64,000 bases of DNA, from contig NZ_JAFVMG010000001.1 of the NCBI RefSeq assembly GCF_017377745.1, forward strand, positions 372,001 to 436,000. The letters are read 5' to 3'. Source of the stretch: Acetobacter suratthaniensis (GTDB lineage: Bacteria; Pseudomonadota; Alphaproteobacteria; Acetobacterales; Acetobacteraceae). Below, one piece after another: positions 41,587 through 50,949 of this stretch. Within the stretch, counting starts at the first letter, position 1, and every line of letters starts with the position of its first letter. Below the pieces are notes generated by a model, which was not told where the DNA came from, did not search any database, and saw only the letters and a list, made by a program, of their open reading frames with translations. The position numbers were made by a program, and so were the translations under genes.

Positions 41587-42780
41587 ATGGCGGACGAGAA
41601 CCACGAACAGTCTCCCGAAACATCCAGCGCGCAGGGTGACGGGCAGGCGGGCAAAAACGACAAGCCTGAAGGAAAGAAGCCCTCACGCCTTAAGCCGATT
41701 CTGACGGCGGTTATTGCCATTCTGGTTATTGGCGGCGGGCTTTTCTGGTTTTTTACCCGCAACGAGATTGAAACCGATGATGCCTTTACCGCCGGGCGTG
41801 CCGTAGGCATTGCCCCCCATGTTGAAGGCTACGTGGTGGCGCTGCTGGTGAACGACAACGAGTTCGTACACAAAGGCCAGATTCTGGCCAAAATCGACCC
41901 GCGTGACTGGCAGGCTTCGCGCGATCGGGCCGCGGCTTCGCTCGATGCCGCAAAAGCAACGGCACAGGCCAGCGAGATGATGCACGCGGTAGCCATGCTC
42001 GAATACCCCGGTGCGCTCATGCAGGCGCAGGGGCGTCTGGCTGAAGCGCGTGCGCAGGAGTTCCGGGCGCAGACGGATTACCGCCGCCAGCATACCGTAG
42101 CCCGCGCCGCGACATCGCAGCAGGATATGGATTATGCTCAGGCCGCACTCGATGCCGCTCGCGCGCAGGTAACAGCGGCTCAGGGTTCCGTGCAGATGGC
42201 CATGCCCGTGCAGCCTAACATCCATAACACCGCCATACGGGTGACGCAGGATGAGGCCAATGTGCATGGCGCTGATGCCGAACTGGTAAGCGCTGACCTG
42301 AACCTCGGCTGGACTGTTCTGCGCGCACCCTGTGATGGCTGGATCAGCCAGCGCAATATCGAACAGGGTAATTATGTCCATAAGGGCCAGAACGTCTTTT
42401 CCATTGTGGAGCCTGAAGTCTGGGTAGTGGCCAACTATAAGGAAACCCAGATCACCCGCATGAAGCCGGGCCAGAAAGTGGATGTGCGTGTTGATGCCTA
42501 TCCGGGCCTGAAACTGCGTGGCCATGTTGATTCGCTGCAAAAAGGCACGGGGGCTACGTTCAGTGCTTTCCCGCCTGAAAATGCAACGGGCAACTACGTC
42601 AAGATCGTGCAGCGCGTGCCGGTGAAGATCATTATTGATGAAGGTCTGGACCCGGATCAGCCGCTGGCGCTCGGCCTGTCGGTCGAACCCGTGGTGCATG
42701 TGGATACGCAGGGCCATTCCGATGCCCCGCCGCCCCGCACGCAGGCTGCGGCGCAGGATAGCCAGCAGGCGAATCCCTGA
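41587..42780 (+). CDS. HlyD/EmrA-family membrane fusion protein
   Basis: A 397-residue adaptor: charged cytosolic start, one helix (residues about 38-57, ILTAVIAILVIGGGLFWFF), then the lipoyl-like half (ETDDAFTAGRAVGIAPHVEGYV), a long alanine/glutamine-rich coiled coil and the second half (LGWTVLRAPCDGWISQRNIE). The EmrA feature IETDDAF-region is clear. It bridges an MFS pump to an outer membrane channel. AGGA upstream gives normal spacing. The stop shares one base with the pump gene start (TGATG). Confidence 0.93.
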   Translation: MADENHEQSPETSSAQGDGQAGKNDKPEGKKPSRLKPILTAVIAILVIGGGLFWFFTRNEIETDDAFTAGRAVGIAPHVEGYVVALLVNDNEFVHKGQILAKIDPRDWQASRDRAAASLDAAKATAQASEMMHAVAMLEYPGALMQAQGRLAEARAQEFRAQTDYRRQHTVARAATSQQDMDYAQAALDAARAQVTAAQGSVQMAMPVQPNIHNTAIRVTQDEANVHGADAELVSADLNLGWTVLRAPCDGWISQRNIEQGNYVHKGQNVFSIVEPEVWVVANYKETQITRMKPGQKVDVRVDAYPGLKLRGHVDSLQKGTGATFSAFPPENATGNYVKIVQRVPVKIIIDEGLDPDQPLALGLSVEPVVHVDTQGHSDAPPPRTQAAAQDSQQANP

Positions 42781-44360
42781 TGGCCTCGGCAGCCGATAAC
42801 GTCGCACCCGGCGGGTGGAAGCCCAAGCATAATCCGTGGACTGTCGCTTTTGTGGTGACATTGGCGGCGTTCATGGAAATTCTGGATACCACCATCGTCA
42901 ACGTGTCGCTGCCCCATATCGCGGGCAGTCTGTCCAGCACGTATGATGATGCAACATGGACACTCACGGCCTATCTGGTTGCGAACGGCATCGTGCTGAC
43001 CATTTCGGGGTGGCTTGGAAAAGTTTTTGGTCGGAAAAACTATTTTCTGATCTGTATCATCATGTTCACGGTGTCTTCCTTTCTGTGTGGCATGGCCACC
43101 AGTCTGGGCGAACTGGTTGTGTTCAGGCTGATGCAGGGCTTTTTTGGCGGGGGGCTGCAGCCCAACCAGCAATCGATCATTCTTGACAGTTTTCCTCCGG
43201 CCAAGCGTGCGGCGGCTTTCGGGCTGACGGCCATTGCCGCAGTGGTGGGGCCGGTTATTGGCCCGACGCTGGGCGGGTGGATTACGGATAACTTTTCGTG
43301 GCGCTGGATTTTCTTCATCAACGTGCCATTCGGTATCCTGACGACAACCGGCGTTATGGCTGTGGTGGAAGACCCCCCGTGGGCGCGCAAGCAGAAAGCC
43401 CCGGTGGATGTGATCGGTATCAGCCTGATCACCATTGGCTTCAGTTGCCTTGAAATCATGGTTGATCGCGGCGAGGATGCGGATTGGTTTGGTTCCACCT
43501 TTATCCGGATCATGGCGGTTCTGGCCGTTTTTGGTCTGGGTAGTGCTATCCTTTGGTTGCTGCATACGGATAAACCTGCTGTTGATCTGCGGGTTTTCAA
43601 AGACCGTAACTTTGCTATGGGCACAGCGCTCATGGGGGCTATGGGGGCGCTGCTTTATGCCTCGGCCATTGTGGTGCCGCAGTTTGCCCAGCAGGTCATG
43701 GGATATACGGCTACCCTTTCAGGGCTTGTGCTTTCGCCCGGCGGGCTTGCGGTGATTGTGCTGATCCCCATCGTGGGCAAACTCATGACCATCATGAGCG
43801 TGCGCAGCGTGATTGCTACAGGCTTTACGCTCATGGGATGTTCGCTGTTCTTTTCAGCCCAGTTGCTGCCGCTGCTTGATTTCAGGCATTTGGTGCTGTT
43901 CCGTATGAGTCAGACCGCGTGTCTGGCCTTTCTGTTCGTGCCACTTTCCACCATTGCTTATGCCACCATTCCTGAACGCCTGAATGCCGATGCCTCGGCA
44001 CTGTTCAGCATGTCGCGCAATGTGTTGGGGTCTTTGGCAATTTCCGGTGCCACCGCCTTGCTGACCGAGCGAAGGCAGGCCCATCAGGCCCATATGACAC
44101 ATTGGATGACGGCCTATCACCAGCCGTTCAATGAGTATCTGGATCGGGTGCGTAGTGTAGCGCAGGCGCGTGGCACATCACCTGCGCTGCTGGACAGTGT
44201 GGCCCAGCATACAATGTTCCAGCAGTTTACCAAGCAGGTATCCATGCTGGCCTATAACGAGGTTTTCATGATTCTGGGGATCGGGGCGTTCCTGTGTGTC
44301 CCGTTCTGTTTCCTGTGCTCACCCATGCGGGGTGATGGTAAGGTCAAGTCCGCGCATTAA
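42780..44360 (+). CDS. MFS drug exporter, DHA2 family (EmrB-like)
   Basis: A 526-residue, 14-helix transporter. Helix 1 has the DHA2 motif ILDTTIVNVSLPHIAGSLSS, motif A follows helix 2 (GWLGKVFGRKNYFLICIIMF), and motif C reads VVGPVIGPTLGGWITDNFSWRW. Together with the preceding adaptor it forms an EmrAB-type tripartite exporter of hydrophobic, often uncoupler-like compounds, and it may borrow an outer membrane channel encoded elsewhere. An inverted-repeat array and T-rich stretch follow the stop. Confidence 0.94.
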   Translation: MASAADNVAPGGWKPKHNPWTVAFVVTLAAFMEILDTTIVNVSLPHIAGSLSSTYDDATWTLTAYLVANGIVLTISGWLGKVFGRKNYFLICIIMFTVSSFLCGMATSLGELVVFRLMQGFFGGGLQPNQQSIILDSFPPAKRAAAFGLTAIAAVVGPVIGPTLGGWITDNFSWRWIFFINVPFGILTTTGVMAVVEDPPWARKQKAPVDVIGISLITIGFSCLEIMVDRGEDADWFGSTFIRIMAVLAVFGLGSAILWLLHTDKPAVDLRVFKDRNFAMGTALMGAMGALLYASAIVVPQFAQQVMGYTATLSGLVLSPGGLAVIVLIPIVGKLMTIMSVRSVIATGFTLMGCSLFFSAQLLPLLDFRHLVLFRMSQTACLAFLFVPLSTIAYATIPERLNADASALFSMSRNVLGSLAISGATALLTERRQAHQAHMTHWMTAYHQPFNEYLDRVRSVAQARGTSPALLDSVAQHTMFQQFTKQVSMLAYNEVFMILGIGAFLCVPFCFLCSPMRGDGKVKSAH

Positions 44361-44387
44361 GGTGTGCGCGGGTAGGCTTGCTTTTTA

Positions 44388-44502
44388 AAGGTCGCCTTAA
44401 AACAACGACCTTATAAAAAATGATAAAAGTTTTTGGTGAAGCTTTTTCCAAAAAGCTTCAAAGGCCGTCGCCTTCTTTAAAAAAGGCGACGGCTCAAAAT
44501 TT
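44388..44502. repeat. Array of three inverted repeats / bidirectional terminator region
   Basis: The 190-base gap 44361-44550 between convergent genes holds three hairpins: AAGGTCG/CGACCTT (44388-44394 and 44406-44412); TGAAGCTTTTT/AAAAAGCTTCA (44437-44447 and 44450-44460, perfect 11 bp, two-base loop); and GCCGTCGCCTT/AAGGCGACGGC (44464-44474 and 44483-44493, perfect 11 bp). TTTTT follows at 44500-44504. The second and third units resemble dispersed intergenic elements I associate with acetic acid bacteria. They can terminate both flanking transcripts. Confidence 0.7.
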
Positions 44503-44550
44503 TTATGGATTTGGAAGCGTTTTTTGTAGGCTGGTTTTTAAAGCGCGTTC

Positions 44551-45057
44551 TTATCGGGATAAGCCCGCAAGCCCTGCAAAGTCTCGGGCCAGCCGTTCAT
44601 AAATCGGCTTTTTGAACCCGACATTACGTTCGGGCAGGGTTTTCAGGTCAACCCACATCCAGGCATCGAATTCGGCAGGAAGATGCGTATCCAGTCGGAT
44701 ATCGGCATCCTGTCCGGTAAAGGCCAGAGCGAACCATTTCTGCGTCTGCCCACGATAGCGGCCACCCAGCGCCTTGCCAATCAGATGATCAGGCAGGTCG
44801 TAGGTAATCCATTCGGGATGTTCGGCCAGAATACGGACGGCCTGCGTGCCGGTTTCTTCCCATACTTCACGCAGTACGGCTTTTGCGGGGTCTTCCCCCT
44901 CATCAATACCGCCTTGCGGGCATTGCCATGTGCCATCGCTCAGCGGGCCGCCTGCGCCGGGCATATCCGTGCGGCGGGCGATAAACACCCGGCCATCGGG
45001 ATGGAAAATCATGGCGCCGACATTGGGGCGATAAGGCAGGTTAGCAGTCTCTGTCAT
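44551..45057 (-). CDS. rppH: RNA pyrophosphohydrolase
   Basis: A 168-residue Nudix hydrolase. It starts LPYRPNVGAMIFHPDGRVFIARR and carries the Nudix box GGIDEGEDPAKAVLREVWEETG. The remaining blocks (WITYDLPDHLIGKALGGRYRGQTQKWFALAF, visible as YDLPDHL and RYRGQTQKWF) are those of RppH/NudH/IalA, which removes pyrophosphate from 5' ends of mRNA and starts decay. It is last in a minus-strand cluster, five bases after the yibQ-like gene. Confidence 0.95.
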   Translation of the reverse strand: MTETANLPYRPNVGAMIFHPDGRVFIARRTDMPGAGGPLSDGTWQCPQGGIDEGEDPAKAVLREVWEETGTQAVRILAEHPEWITYDLPDHLIGKALGGRYRGQTQKWFALAFTGQDADIRLDTHLPAEFDAWMWVDLKTLPERNVGFKKPIYERLARDFAGLAGLSR

Positions 45058-45062
45058 GGTTT

Positions 45063-46157
45063 TTATCGACCCTGTGTGGCGGTTGGAGGCGCCAGATTGA
45101 CCCGCATGGAGCCTGTGGGTGTCGCAGGGGGTGTATCAGCCGGATCGGGTGGGAGAATAAGCTGGCTGACCGGCACAAGGGCAATACCGATATCTTGCAG
45201 ATGGGCGATCCATGCCCGCAGGCAGGCGAGTGCTACAGGCCGCAACGGGTTGATGACACCAATGGCATGACCATTGCGCCGGGCTGCCTGCTGGAGTTTG
45301 AGAAGCTGTATATCAATCCCCACGATATCCGTATCGGCATTGATCTGCACATCAGCCTGTCCCAAAAGGCCCGGCCCGCTTATGGCCTGATCCGTAGCGC
45401 CGTTCACGTACAGTAGGCCGCGCTTGTCTAATGTGTTCAGAAGATTGCTGAAATCCTGTGAATGTAACAGGGCATTTTCATTCGGCCCCGTGGGTGTGCC
45501 AACAACCCCGACATAACCCGCCATGCGTGAGAGAACCCAGTTCAGGTTTTCCGTGTTCTGCTGGGCTGAGTTCAGCAGGCTGATGGCCCGTGGCCCCGCA
45601 TCATCGGCTGGAGGTGTCTGGGGCGTGGCGGTGGGGGCGGGTTTGTTGGTTGCCTGCATGGGCAGCACCAGCAGGGTTTCGTGCTGGTGCTGGCGAGCGG
45701 TTTCCATGAGTGTATCCGCCCCCGAAAGATAAGGCGAAAACGCAACCGAGATCGGGCCGGGGAGCGAGGCCAGGGCATCGGTTGTCTGATCATCCGGCTG
45801 GCTTATGCCTTCCACCAGCACGGCTACCATGGGGGTGCCTGGCGGTACATCCACGGTTGGGGCCGCGTAAATTTGGCGGGCTGTCTGTCCGTGCGGGCCA
45901 GTCATAGGCAGGGGGAAGCCCCCCGTGCCGTTATGTTTTTCAAGGAGCGCCATCTGCGGGGGCAGAATGGTGTTGTGCTCGCCCTTTAAGTGGTGGCGAG
46001 CTACATCCGCATTCCACTGTGCAATGGAGGGATGCGGAGGTCTGATAAAATGCAGGCGTGCCGCCAGAATGGCACCAACCGCCGCGACGGCAAGCCAGAA
46101 CCAGATGAACAGTCTGCCGCGGGTTGTAAGCCGCCGCCACAGGGAAGGGGTGCGCAT
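45063..46157 (-). CDS. Divergent polysaccharide deacetylase (YibQ-like)
   Basis: A 364-residue protein with an N-terminal membrane anchor (FIWFWLAVAAVGAILAARL, residues about 18-36). The C-terminal domain (VAVLVEGISQPDDQTTDALA, PGPISVAFSPYLSGAD, HETLLVLPMQA) matches the divergent polysaccharide deacetylase family. The Asp-Asp pair usual in bacterial YibQ (IDDLG) is replaced by VEGIS, so metal-dependent catalysis is doubtful. YibQ genes normally follow envC and a carboxyl-terminal protease, as here, and link to peptidoglycan remodelling. The C-terminus is proline-rich. Confidence 0.85.
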   Translation of the reverse strand: MRTPSLWRRLTTRGRLFIWFWLAVAAVGAILAARLHFIRPPHPSIAQWNADVARHHLKGEHNTILPPQMALLEKHNGTGGFPLPMTGPHGQTARQIYAAPTVDVPPGTPMVAVLVEGISQPDDQTTDALASLPGPISVAFSPYLSGADTLMETARQHQHETLLVLPMQATNKPAPTATPQTPPADDAGPRAISLLNSAQQNTENLNWVLSRMAGYVGVVGTPTGPNENALLHSQDFSNLLNTLDKRGLLYVNGATDQAISGPGLLGQADVQINADTDIVGIDIQLLKLQQAARRNGHAIGVINPLRPVALACLRAWIAHLQDIGIALVPVSQLILPPDPADTPPATPTGSMRVNLAPPTATQGR

Positions 46158-46184
46158 GACCGCTCTCTTGCTCGCTCTACGCCG

Positions 46185-47633
46185 TTACTGATGGGGCGCG
46201 CTATCCGCTTTGGCTGGTGTTTTGACGGTAGCAGGCGGCACGGTCGGGGCCGGTGCAGGCAGTCCGGCCATCGAGCGCACAACCCGCAGTCCTTCTTGTA
46301 ACTGGAAGTCGGTTGAGGGTTTGCTGTAGTCAAACTCCGGCCAGTTCGCGGGCGGTTCGGAAGGAATATCCGCAGCGATGGCGGGCAGGTCGGTGCGGGG
46401 CTGGGCTTTGGTGGTGTTGCCGCCCTGATTTTTCAGAATATGCTCAAGGTCGGCTTCACGCAGGCTCAGCCCCGGATCGTCCCGTGTTTCCTTGACCGTA
46501 ATATCGGGCATGATGCCCAGCGCCTGAATGGACCGGCCCGAAGGCGTGTAGTAGCGCGCAGTCGTCAGACGCACCGCACCATTGCCCGGAATGGGGATGA
46601 TGGACTGAACCGACCCTTTACCAAAGGAGCGCGTGCCCAGCAGTACGGCGCGATGGTGATCCTGCAGGGCGCCCGAAACAATTTCAGACGCCGAGGCAGA
46701 GCCGCCATTGATCAGCACCACCATGGGCAGGCCATCGGTAATATCGGTGCCGTGGGCATCCCAGCGCTGGCTGTCTTTGGGGTGGCGCGCCCGGGTGGAG
46801 ACGATCTCGCCCGAGCGGATGAAGCTGGAAGACACCTCAACCGCCTGATCCAGCAGCCCGCCGGGATCGTTACGCAGGTCGAGCACAAGGCCCGCCAGCT
46901 TGCCACCGGCCTGCTGGCGCAGGCTGTTATAGGCCTTAAGCAGTTCCTTTTCGGTGGTTTCGTTGAACTGCGCGATACGGATATAGCCGATCCGGTCATA
47001 CAGTGCGGATTTGACCACATCGATATGGATGATCTCGCGCGTGAGCGTCACCACGATGGGCTTGGGCGTTTTTTCGCGCACCAGTGTCAGCGTAATCTTG
47101 GTGTCGGGCTTGCCGCGCATTTTCTTGACGGCTTCATCCAGCGGCGTACCGTCCACGGTGTGGCCATCCACGGCAATAATATAGTCACCCGGCTTGATTC
47201 CAGCCCGGAAGCCCGGCGTACCATCAATGGGCGAAACCACGCGGATATGGCCATCCTGCTGCTGGAGTTCCAGCCCGAGACCGCCGAACTCGCCTTTCAT
47301 CTGCACCATCATGTCTTCGTACTGCTTCTGGGTCATGTACGAACTGTGCGGATCAAGGCCACTGAGCATGCCGTTGAGCGCATTGGTGATCAGGTCACGG
47401 TCGGATACGGGCTCGACATAATCGGAGCGCACCAGATCCAGCACCGTGCCGAACAGGGTCAGCAGGCGGTACGTTTCAGCGTGGTTTGCGGTGGGGGCTG
47501 CATCGGGGGTCGCGGTCTGCGCCTGAACGGGTGCGGGCAGAAGCAATCCAGCAGGGAAGTGACCCGGAGAGAGAGCCAGGGCAAGGCCGGTCATGGCGGT
47601 GGCACCGAGCATCAGACCTGTGCGGAACTTCAT
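46185..47633 (-). CDS. Carboxyl-terminal processing protease, S41 family (CtpA-like)
   Basis: A 482-residue protease from MKFRTGLML; residues 1-40 form a signal sequence ending near PVQAQTA. A PDZ domain (LGLELQQQDGHIRVVSPIDG, then GIKPGDYIIAVDGHTV) precedes the S41 core, with the Ser in GGSASASEIVSGALQD and the Lys in RSFGKGSVQ. It acts in the periplasm, trimming or degrading proteins, often peptidoglycan hydrolases. An in-frame ATG at 47711 would add 26 residues before the signal peptide; AGGAGA near 47643 supports 47633. Confidence 0.93.
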   Translation of the reverse strand: MKFRTGLMLGATAMTGLALALSPGHFPAGLLLPAPVQAQTATPDAAPTANHAETYRLLTLFGTVLDLVRSDYVEPVSDRDLITNALNGMLSGLDPHSSYMTQKQYEDMMVQMKGEFGGLGLELQQQDGHIRVVSPIDGTPGFRAGIKPGDYIIAVDGHTVDGTPLDEAVKKMRGKPDTKITLTLVREKTPKPIVVTLTREIIHIDVVKSALYDRIGYIRIAQFNETTEKELLKAYNSLRQQAGGKLAGLVLDLRNDPGGLLDQAVEVSSSFIRSGEIVSTRARHPKDSQRWDAHGTDITDGLPMVVLINGGSASASEIVSGALQDHHRAVLLGTRSFGKGSVQSIIPIPGNGAVRLTTARYYTPSGRSIQALGIMPDITVKETRDDPGLSLREADLEHILKNQGGNTTKAQPRTDLPAIAADIPSEPPANWPEFDYSKPSTDFQLQEGLRVVRSMAGLPAPAPTVPPATVKTPAKADSAPHQ

Positions 47634-47815
47634 GCGATCTTGTCTCCTGTCGCCAAAACCGGGAAAAACCCCGTGGCGCGTGTTCGTCCTGTCTTTTTTC
47701 CGGCCCGTCATGTCCTGTCCAAGGGGAAACAGGGCGTATGGCGGGTCGCGTTGCGGGTGAGCCTAGCCTGTTCCGCAACGCAGGGAAACTGCCCATGCCT
47801 TCATGGCTTTACGCC

Positions 47816-49315
47816 TTACAGGAAGGGGGCCGGGTTGACGCTCTGCTGCCCGTGCCGGAGCTGTATGAACAGTCTGGCTGAACCGCCAGCATTTCCCATG
47901 TGTCCTATGGGTGCGCCCTTTGTCAAATCCTGCCCGGTATCAACGGAAAGCTCTGAAAGCCCCGCCAGAATAAAGCGGTAATGACGCCCGCAGTTGAGGA
48001 TGACCATCCGCCCGTATGTACGGAATACCCCGGCGAAATCCACCCCTCCAGAACAGGGTGCCCGTACACTTGCGCCGGGCGGTGTGCGGTAGGTCATGCC
48101 TGTGGCGGGGCCGGATTCGGTTGTAGTCCCCCATGCGCTGATCAGGGTGCCCGCGACGGGTTTCAGCCCGGAGGCCGCTCCGGCCTGCGCGTTCAGGCCG
48201 GGGCCTTCGGCCGTGCTGTCCTGTGTGCTGTCTTGCGTATCGGCCGACTGTGTGTTGGCGGATGGCGAAGTGGTGGGGGCGGTGAGTGTGTGTGTCGCGC
48301 GTGGGGGGGCGGGTATGGTGGTCAGGGCGTGGTGCAGGCGGCTTTCGGCGTCGGTCTGGAGTGCTTCCAGCCGGGCTACGGCATCTTGCAGGCTGGAGGC
48401 ACGCTGCATGGCGGCCTGTAGCGCCTGCGTGGCGACACGGGCTGCGCTATCGGCCCGCTTCTGGGCTTTGCGGGCCTGATCCGCCTGCCTGCGTACGGTT
48501 GCGCGCTCGCTGGCCTGCTGCTGTTCAAGTGCTTCCAGCCGGGTTTTCTGGGTGCTGAGGTCATGGTCAAGCACGGCCAGCCGGGCCTGTTTTTCCCGCA
48601 GGTCGCGTGCTTCGTCCTGTAACTGGCGGGACAGGCCACGCAGCACCAGAAAGCCGGTTACGGCATCGTTCTGGGGCAGGGGGGCGGCCAGCAGGGTATC
48701 GGAGGGGTAAGCCGAAAGCCGGACTGCGAGCGGCAGAATAGGGGCCAGAGCCTGCTCATGGCCCAGCAGGCTGGCCGAAAGGGCCTGCTGTTCCTGATGG
48801 GTTGCATCCATACGGTCTGACAGGTCGGCTATCTGCTGTTCCGTATCCTGTAGCTGGGCGGTGGCGCTGAGTGTTGCTGCGGACAGGGTGTGGGCCTGCG
48901 TGCGGGCCGTTGCGGCAGCGGCTATGGCGGCATCCTGTCGCGCGCGGGATGCGGCAACGGCTGCGGCCTGCCGTTCCGTGGCGGCCTGTGCAGCCTCATG
49001 GCGGGCGCGGGCATTTTCAAGGGCATGGCGCGCCTGCACGACCGAGCGACTGCCCGATGCTGTGCTGGCCGGTGCATGGCGTGCGCGATGCGCACCAGTA
49101 TGGTGTGGTTTGTGAGCGGTATCGGCTGGAGCCGCGTAGGCTGTAACGGGCATGCAGGCGGCGAGTGCGATCAGACCGCTACAGAATGCCCCCCGGAGTT
49201 GTAAGAAAGAAAGGCCGGGGCGGGATTCTGGAAGCCGGATGCCTGTTGGCTCATGCCGCCTGAGTAAGGACGACAGAGCCGTAGGGCGGAAAGAAAAAAA
49301 CCGGCGCGTGCGCAT
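47816..49315 (-). CDS. EnvC-like LytM/M23 protein with degenerate active site
   Basis: A 499-residue exported protein. After a hydrophobic segment ending in AYAAPADTAHKP, a long alanine/glutamine/arginine-rich coiled coil covers residues about 90-330. The C-terminal LytM domain (LISAWGTTTESGPATGMTYR, SGGVDFAGVFRTYGRMVILN, FIQLRHGQQSVNPAPFL) lacks most zinc ligands: the HxxxxD region reads TYRTPPGAS and the final HxH is absent. EnvC of E. coli is likewise inactive and activates septal amidases, so the same role is likely. It starts directly after the gpmI stop. Confidence 0.85.
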   Translation of the reverse strand: MRTRRFFSFRPTALSSLLRRHEPTGIRLPESRPGLSFLQLRGAFCSGLIALAACMPVTAYAAPADTAHKPHHTGAHRARHAPASTASGSRSVVQARHALENARARHEAAQAATERQAAAVAASRARQDAAIAAAATARTQAHTLSAATLSATAQLQDTEQQIADLSDRMDATHQEQQALSASLLGHEQALAPILPLAVRLSAYPSDTLLAAPLPQNDAVTGFLVLRGLSRQLQDEARDLREKQARLAVLDHDLSTQKTRLEALEQQQASERATVRRQADQARKAQKRADSAARVATQALQAAMQRASSLQDAVARLEALQTDAESRLHHALTTIPAPPRATHTLTAPTTSPSANTQSADTQDSTQDSTAEGPGLNAQAGAASGLKPVAGTLISAWGTTTESGPATGMTYRTPPGASVRAPCSGGVDFAGVFRTYGRMVILNCGRHYRFILAGLSELSVDTGQDLTKGAPIGHMGNAGGSARLFIQLRHGQQSVNPAPFL

Positions 49316-50854
49316 TCAGGCCGGAAGCAGGGAAGAACCCGTCATGTCGGCGGGCTTGGGCAGGCCCATGATTGCCAGCAGGGTCGGGGCCAGATCGGCC
49401 AGCCGCCCGCCATCGCGCAGGCTGGTGCCGCCAGTGCCAAGGGCCACCAGCGGTACGAGGTTGAGCGTATGGGCCGTGTGCGGGCCGCCGGTTTCGGGGT
49501 CGATCATGGTTTCGCAGTTACCATGATCAGCCGTAATCAGCAGAGCGCCCCCGGCGCGGGTAATGGCCTGTGCGATACGGCCCACGCCCGTATCCACCGC
49601 TTCCACCGCCTTGACCGCAGCAGACAGGATGCCGGTATGGCCTACCATATCGGGGTTGGCGTAGTTCAGCACGATCAGGTCATACGTGCCGCTTTCAATG
49701 GCGTGTACGGCCTTGTCTGTCAGTTCGGCGGCTGACATTTCCGGCTGGAGATCATATGTGGCCACCTTGGGGGAGGGCACCAGAATGCGGTCTTCCCCCT
49801 CGAACAGCGTTTCGCGGCCACCGTTCATGAAATAGGTGACATGGGGGTATTTTTCGGTTTCCGCCATGCGGAGCTGGCGCAGTCCTGCGCGGGAGACAAC
49901 CTCGCCCAGCAGGTTTTCAAGCGTTTCGGGCGGGAACAGCACCGTCATGCGGGCGGCCAGGGTTTCGCTGTACTGCGTCATGGAGGCCACGGCATCAAAC
50001 CGGATGATACGGGCGCGGGCAAAACCGTCAAAACCCGGCTCCAGCAGAGCGTCCATCAACTGGCGGATACGGTCGGCACGGAAGTTGAACGACAGAATGC
50101 CATCACCATCCTTCATACCTGTATAGCCGGGCAGAACGGTGGGCAGGATGAATTCATCTGAAACATCAGCGGCGTAGGCGGCGGCAACAACCTCATCGGG
50201 AGAGGTGCCGGTTTCGCCTGTAGCGCAGACAATCGCGTTATAGGCTTTTTCAACACGGTCCCAGCGCTTGTCACGATCCATGGCGTAGTAACGCCCGGAC
50301 AGTGTTGCAAGCTGCACGGAGGCGGGCAGGCTTTCGAGAAGCTGGCGCACGTAGTCACGGGCAGAGCGCGGAGCGGTGTCGCGCCCATCGGTGAACAGGT
50401 GGAAAGCCACCGGCACACCGGCTGCGGCCACAATGCGCGCCAGTGCGGCGGCATGGTCCTGATGCGAATGCACGCCACCGGGAGAGACAAGGCCCATCAG
50501 GTGGCAGGTGCCGCCGCTGGCCTTCAGCCGTGCGATAAAATCCGCCATGATGGGGGAGGCCGCCAGACTACCATCCTCAATGGCGGAGAAAATGCGTGGC
50601 AGCTCCTGCATGACAATGCGGCCTGCGCCAATATTCAGATGCCCGACTTCGGAATTGCCCATCTGCCCTTCTGGCAGGCCGACATCCTCACCACTGGTGC
50701 GCAGGAAGCTGTGTGGGTTTTCGCGCCACAAGGCATCGAAACTGGGGGTGCTGGCCTGATGCACAGCATTATTGTCCGTTTCCTCGCGCCAGCCGAAGCC
50801 GTCGAGAATGACAAGCATGACAGGACGTTTTGGCTGTATGGCGGAGGAAGTCAT
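49316..50854 (-). CDS. gpmI: 2,3-bisphosphoglycerate-independent phosphoglycerate mutase
   Basis: A 512-residue manganese-dependent mutase interconverting 3- and 2-phosphoglycerate. The start VMLVILDGFGWREETDNNAV is typical, the catalytic serine lies in MGNSEVGHLNIGAGR, and metal ligands in LNYANPDMVGHTG and ADHGNCETM. Length fits the family. GAGG eight bases upstream supports the ATG at 50854. It is first of a minus-strand run ending in rppH; gpmI followed by envC and ctpA is a widespread order. Confidence 0.97.
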   Translation of the reverse strand: MTSSAIQPKRPVMLVILDGFGWREETDNNAVHQASTPSFDALWRENPHSFLRTSGEDVGLPEGQMGNSEVGHLNIGAGRIVMQELPRIFSAIEDGSLAASPIMADFIARLKASGGTCHLMGLVSPGGVHSHQDHAAALARIVAAAGVPVAFHLFTDGRDTAPRSARDYVRQLLESLPASVQLATLSGRYYAMDRDKRWDRVEKAYNAIVCATGETGTSPDEVVAAAYAADVSDEFILPTVLPGYTGMKDGDGILSFNFRADRIRQLMDALLEPGFDGFARARIIRFDAVASMTQYSETLAARMTVLFPPETLENLLGEVVSRAGLRQLRMAETEKYPHVTYFMNGGRETLFEGEDRILVPSPKVATYDLQPEMSAAELTDKAVHAIESGTYDLIVLNYANPDMVGHTGILSAAVKAVEAVDTGVGRIAQAITRAGGALLITADHGNCETMIDPETGGPHTAHTLNLVPLVALGTGGTSLRDGGRLADLAPTLLAIMGLPKPADMTGSSLLPA

Positions 50855-50949
50855 GAACGGGCCTCTTTTTTTTGTTTTTGCCGGTTATGGGTTTGGGTGT
50901 CTGTATCCGCGTTAGAGTGCCATGAGAACGTGTGCAAACAAAGGCAGGT

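Noticed and set aside
41683-42861. Minus-strand open frame of 392 codons opposite the emrA-like gene
   Set aside because: Histidine- and arginine-rich translation typical of antisense frames; the plus-strand gene is unambiguous.
44388-44502. Tandem palindromes considered as a CRISPR array
   Set aside because: The three units differ in sequence, there are no equal spacers and no cas genes; they are hairpins/dispersed repeats.
46440-47981. Long plus-strand open frame (513 codons) opposite the CtpA-type protease gene
   Set aside because: Its translation is rich in H, R, Q and G without any domain, and it mirrors codon bias of the real gene on the other strand, whose PDZ and S41 motifs are clear.
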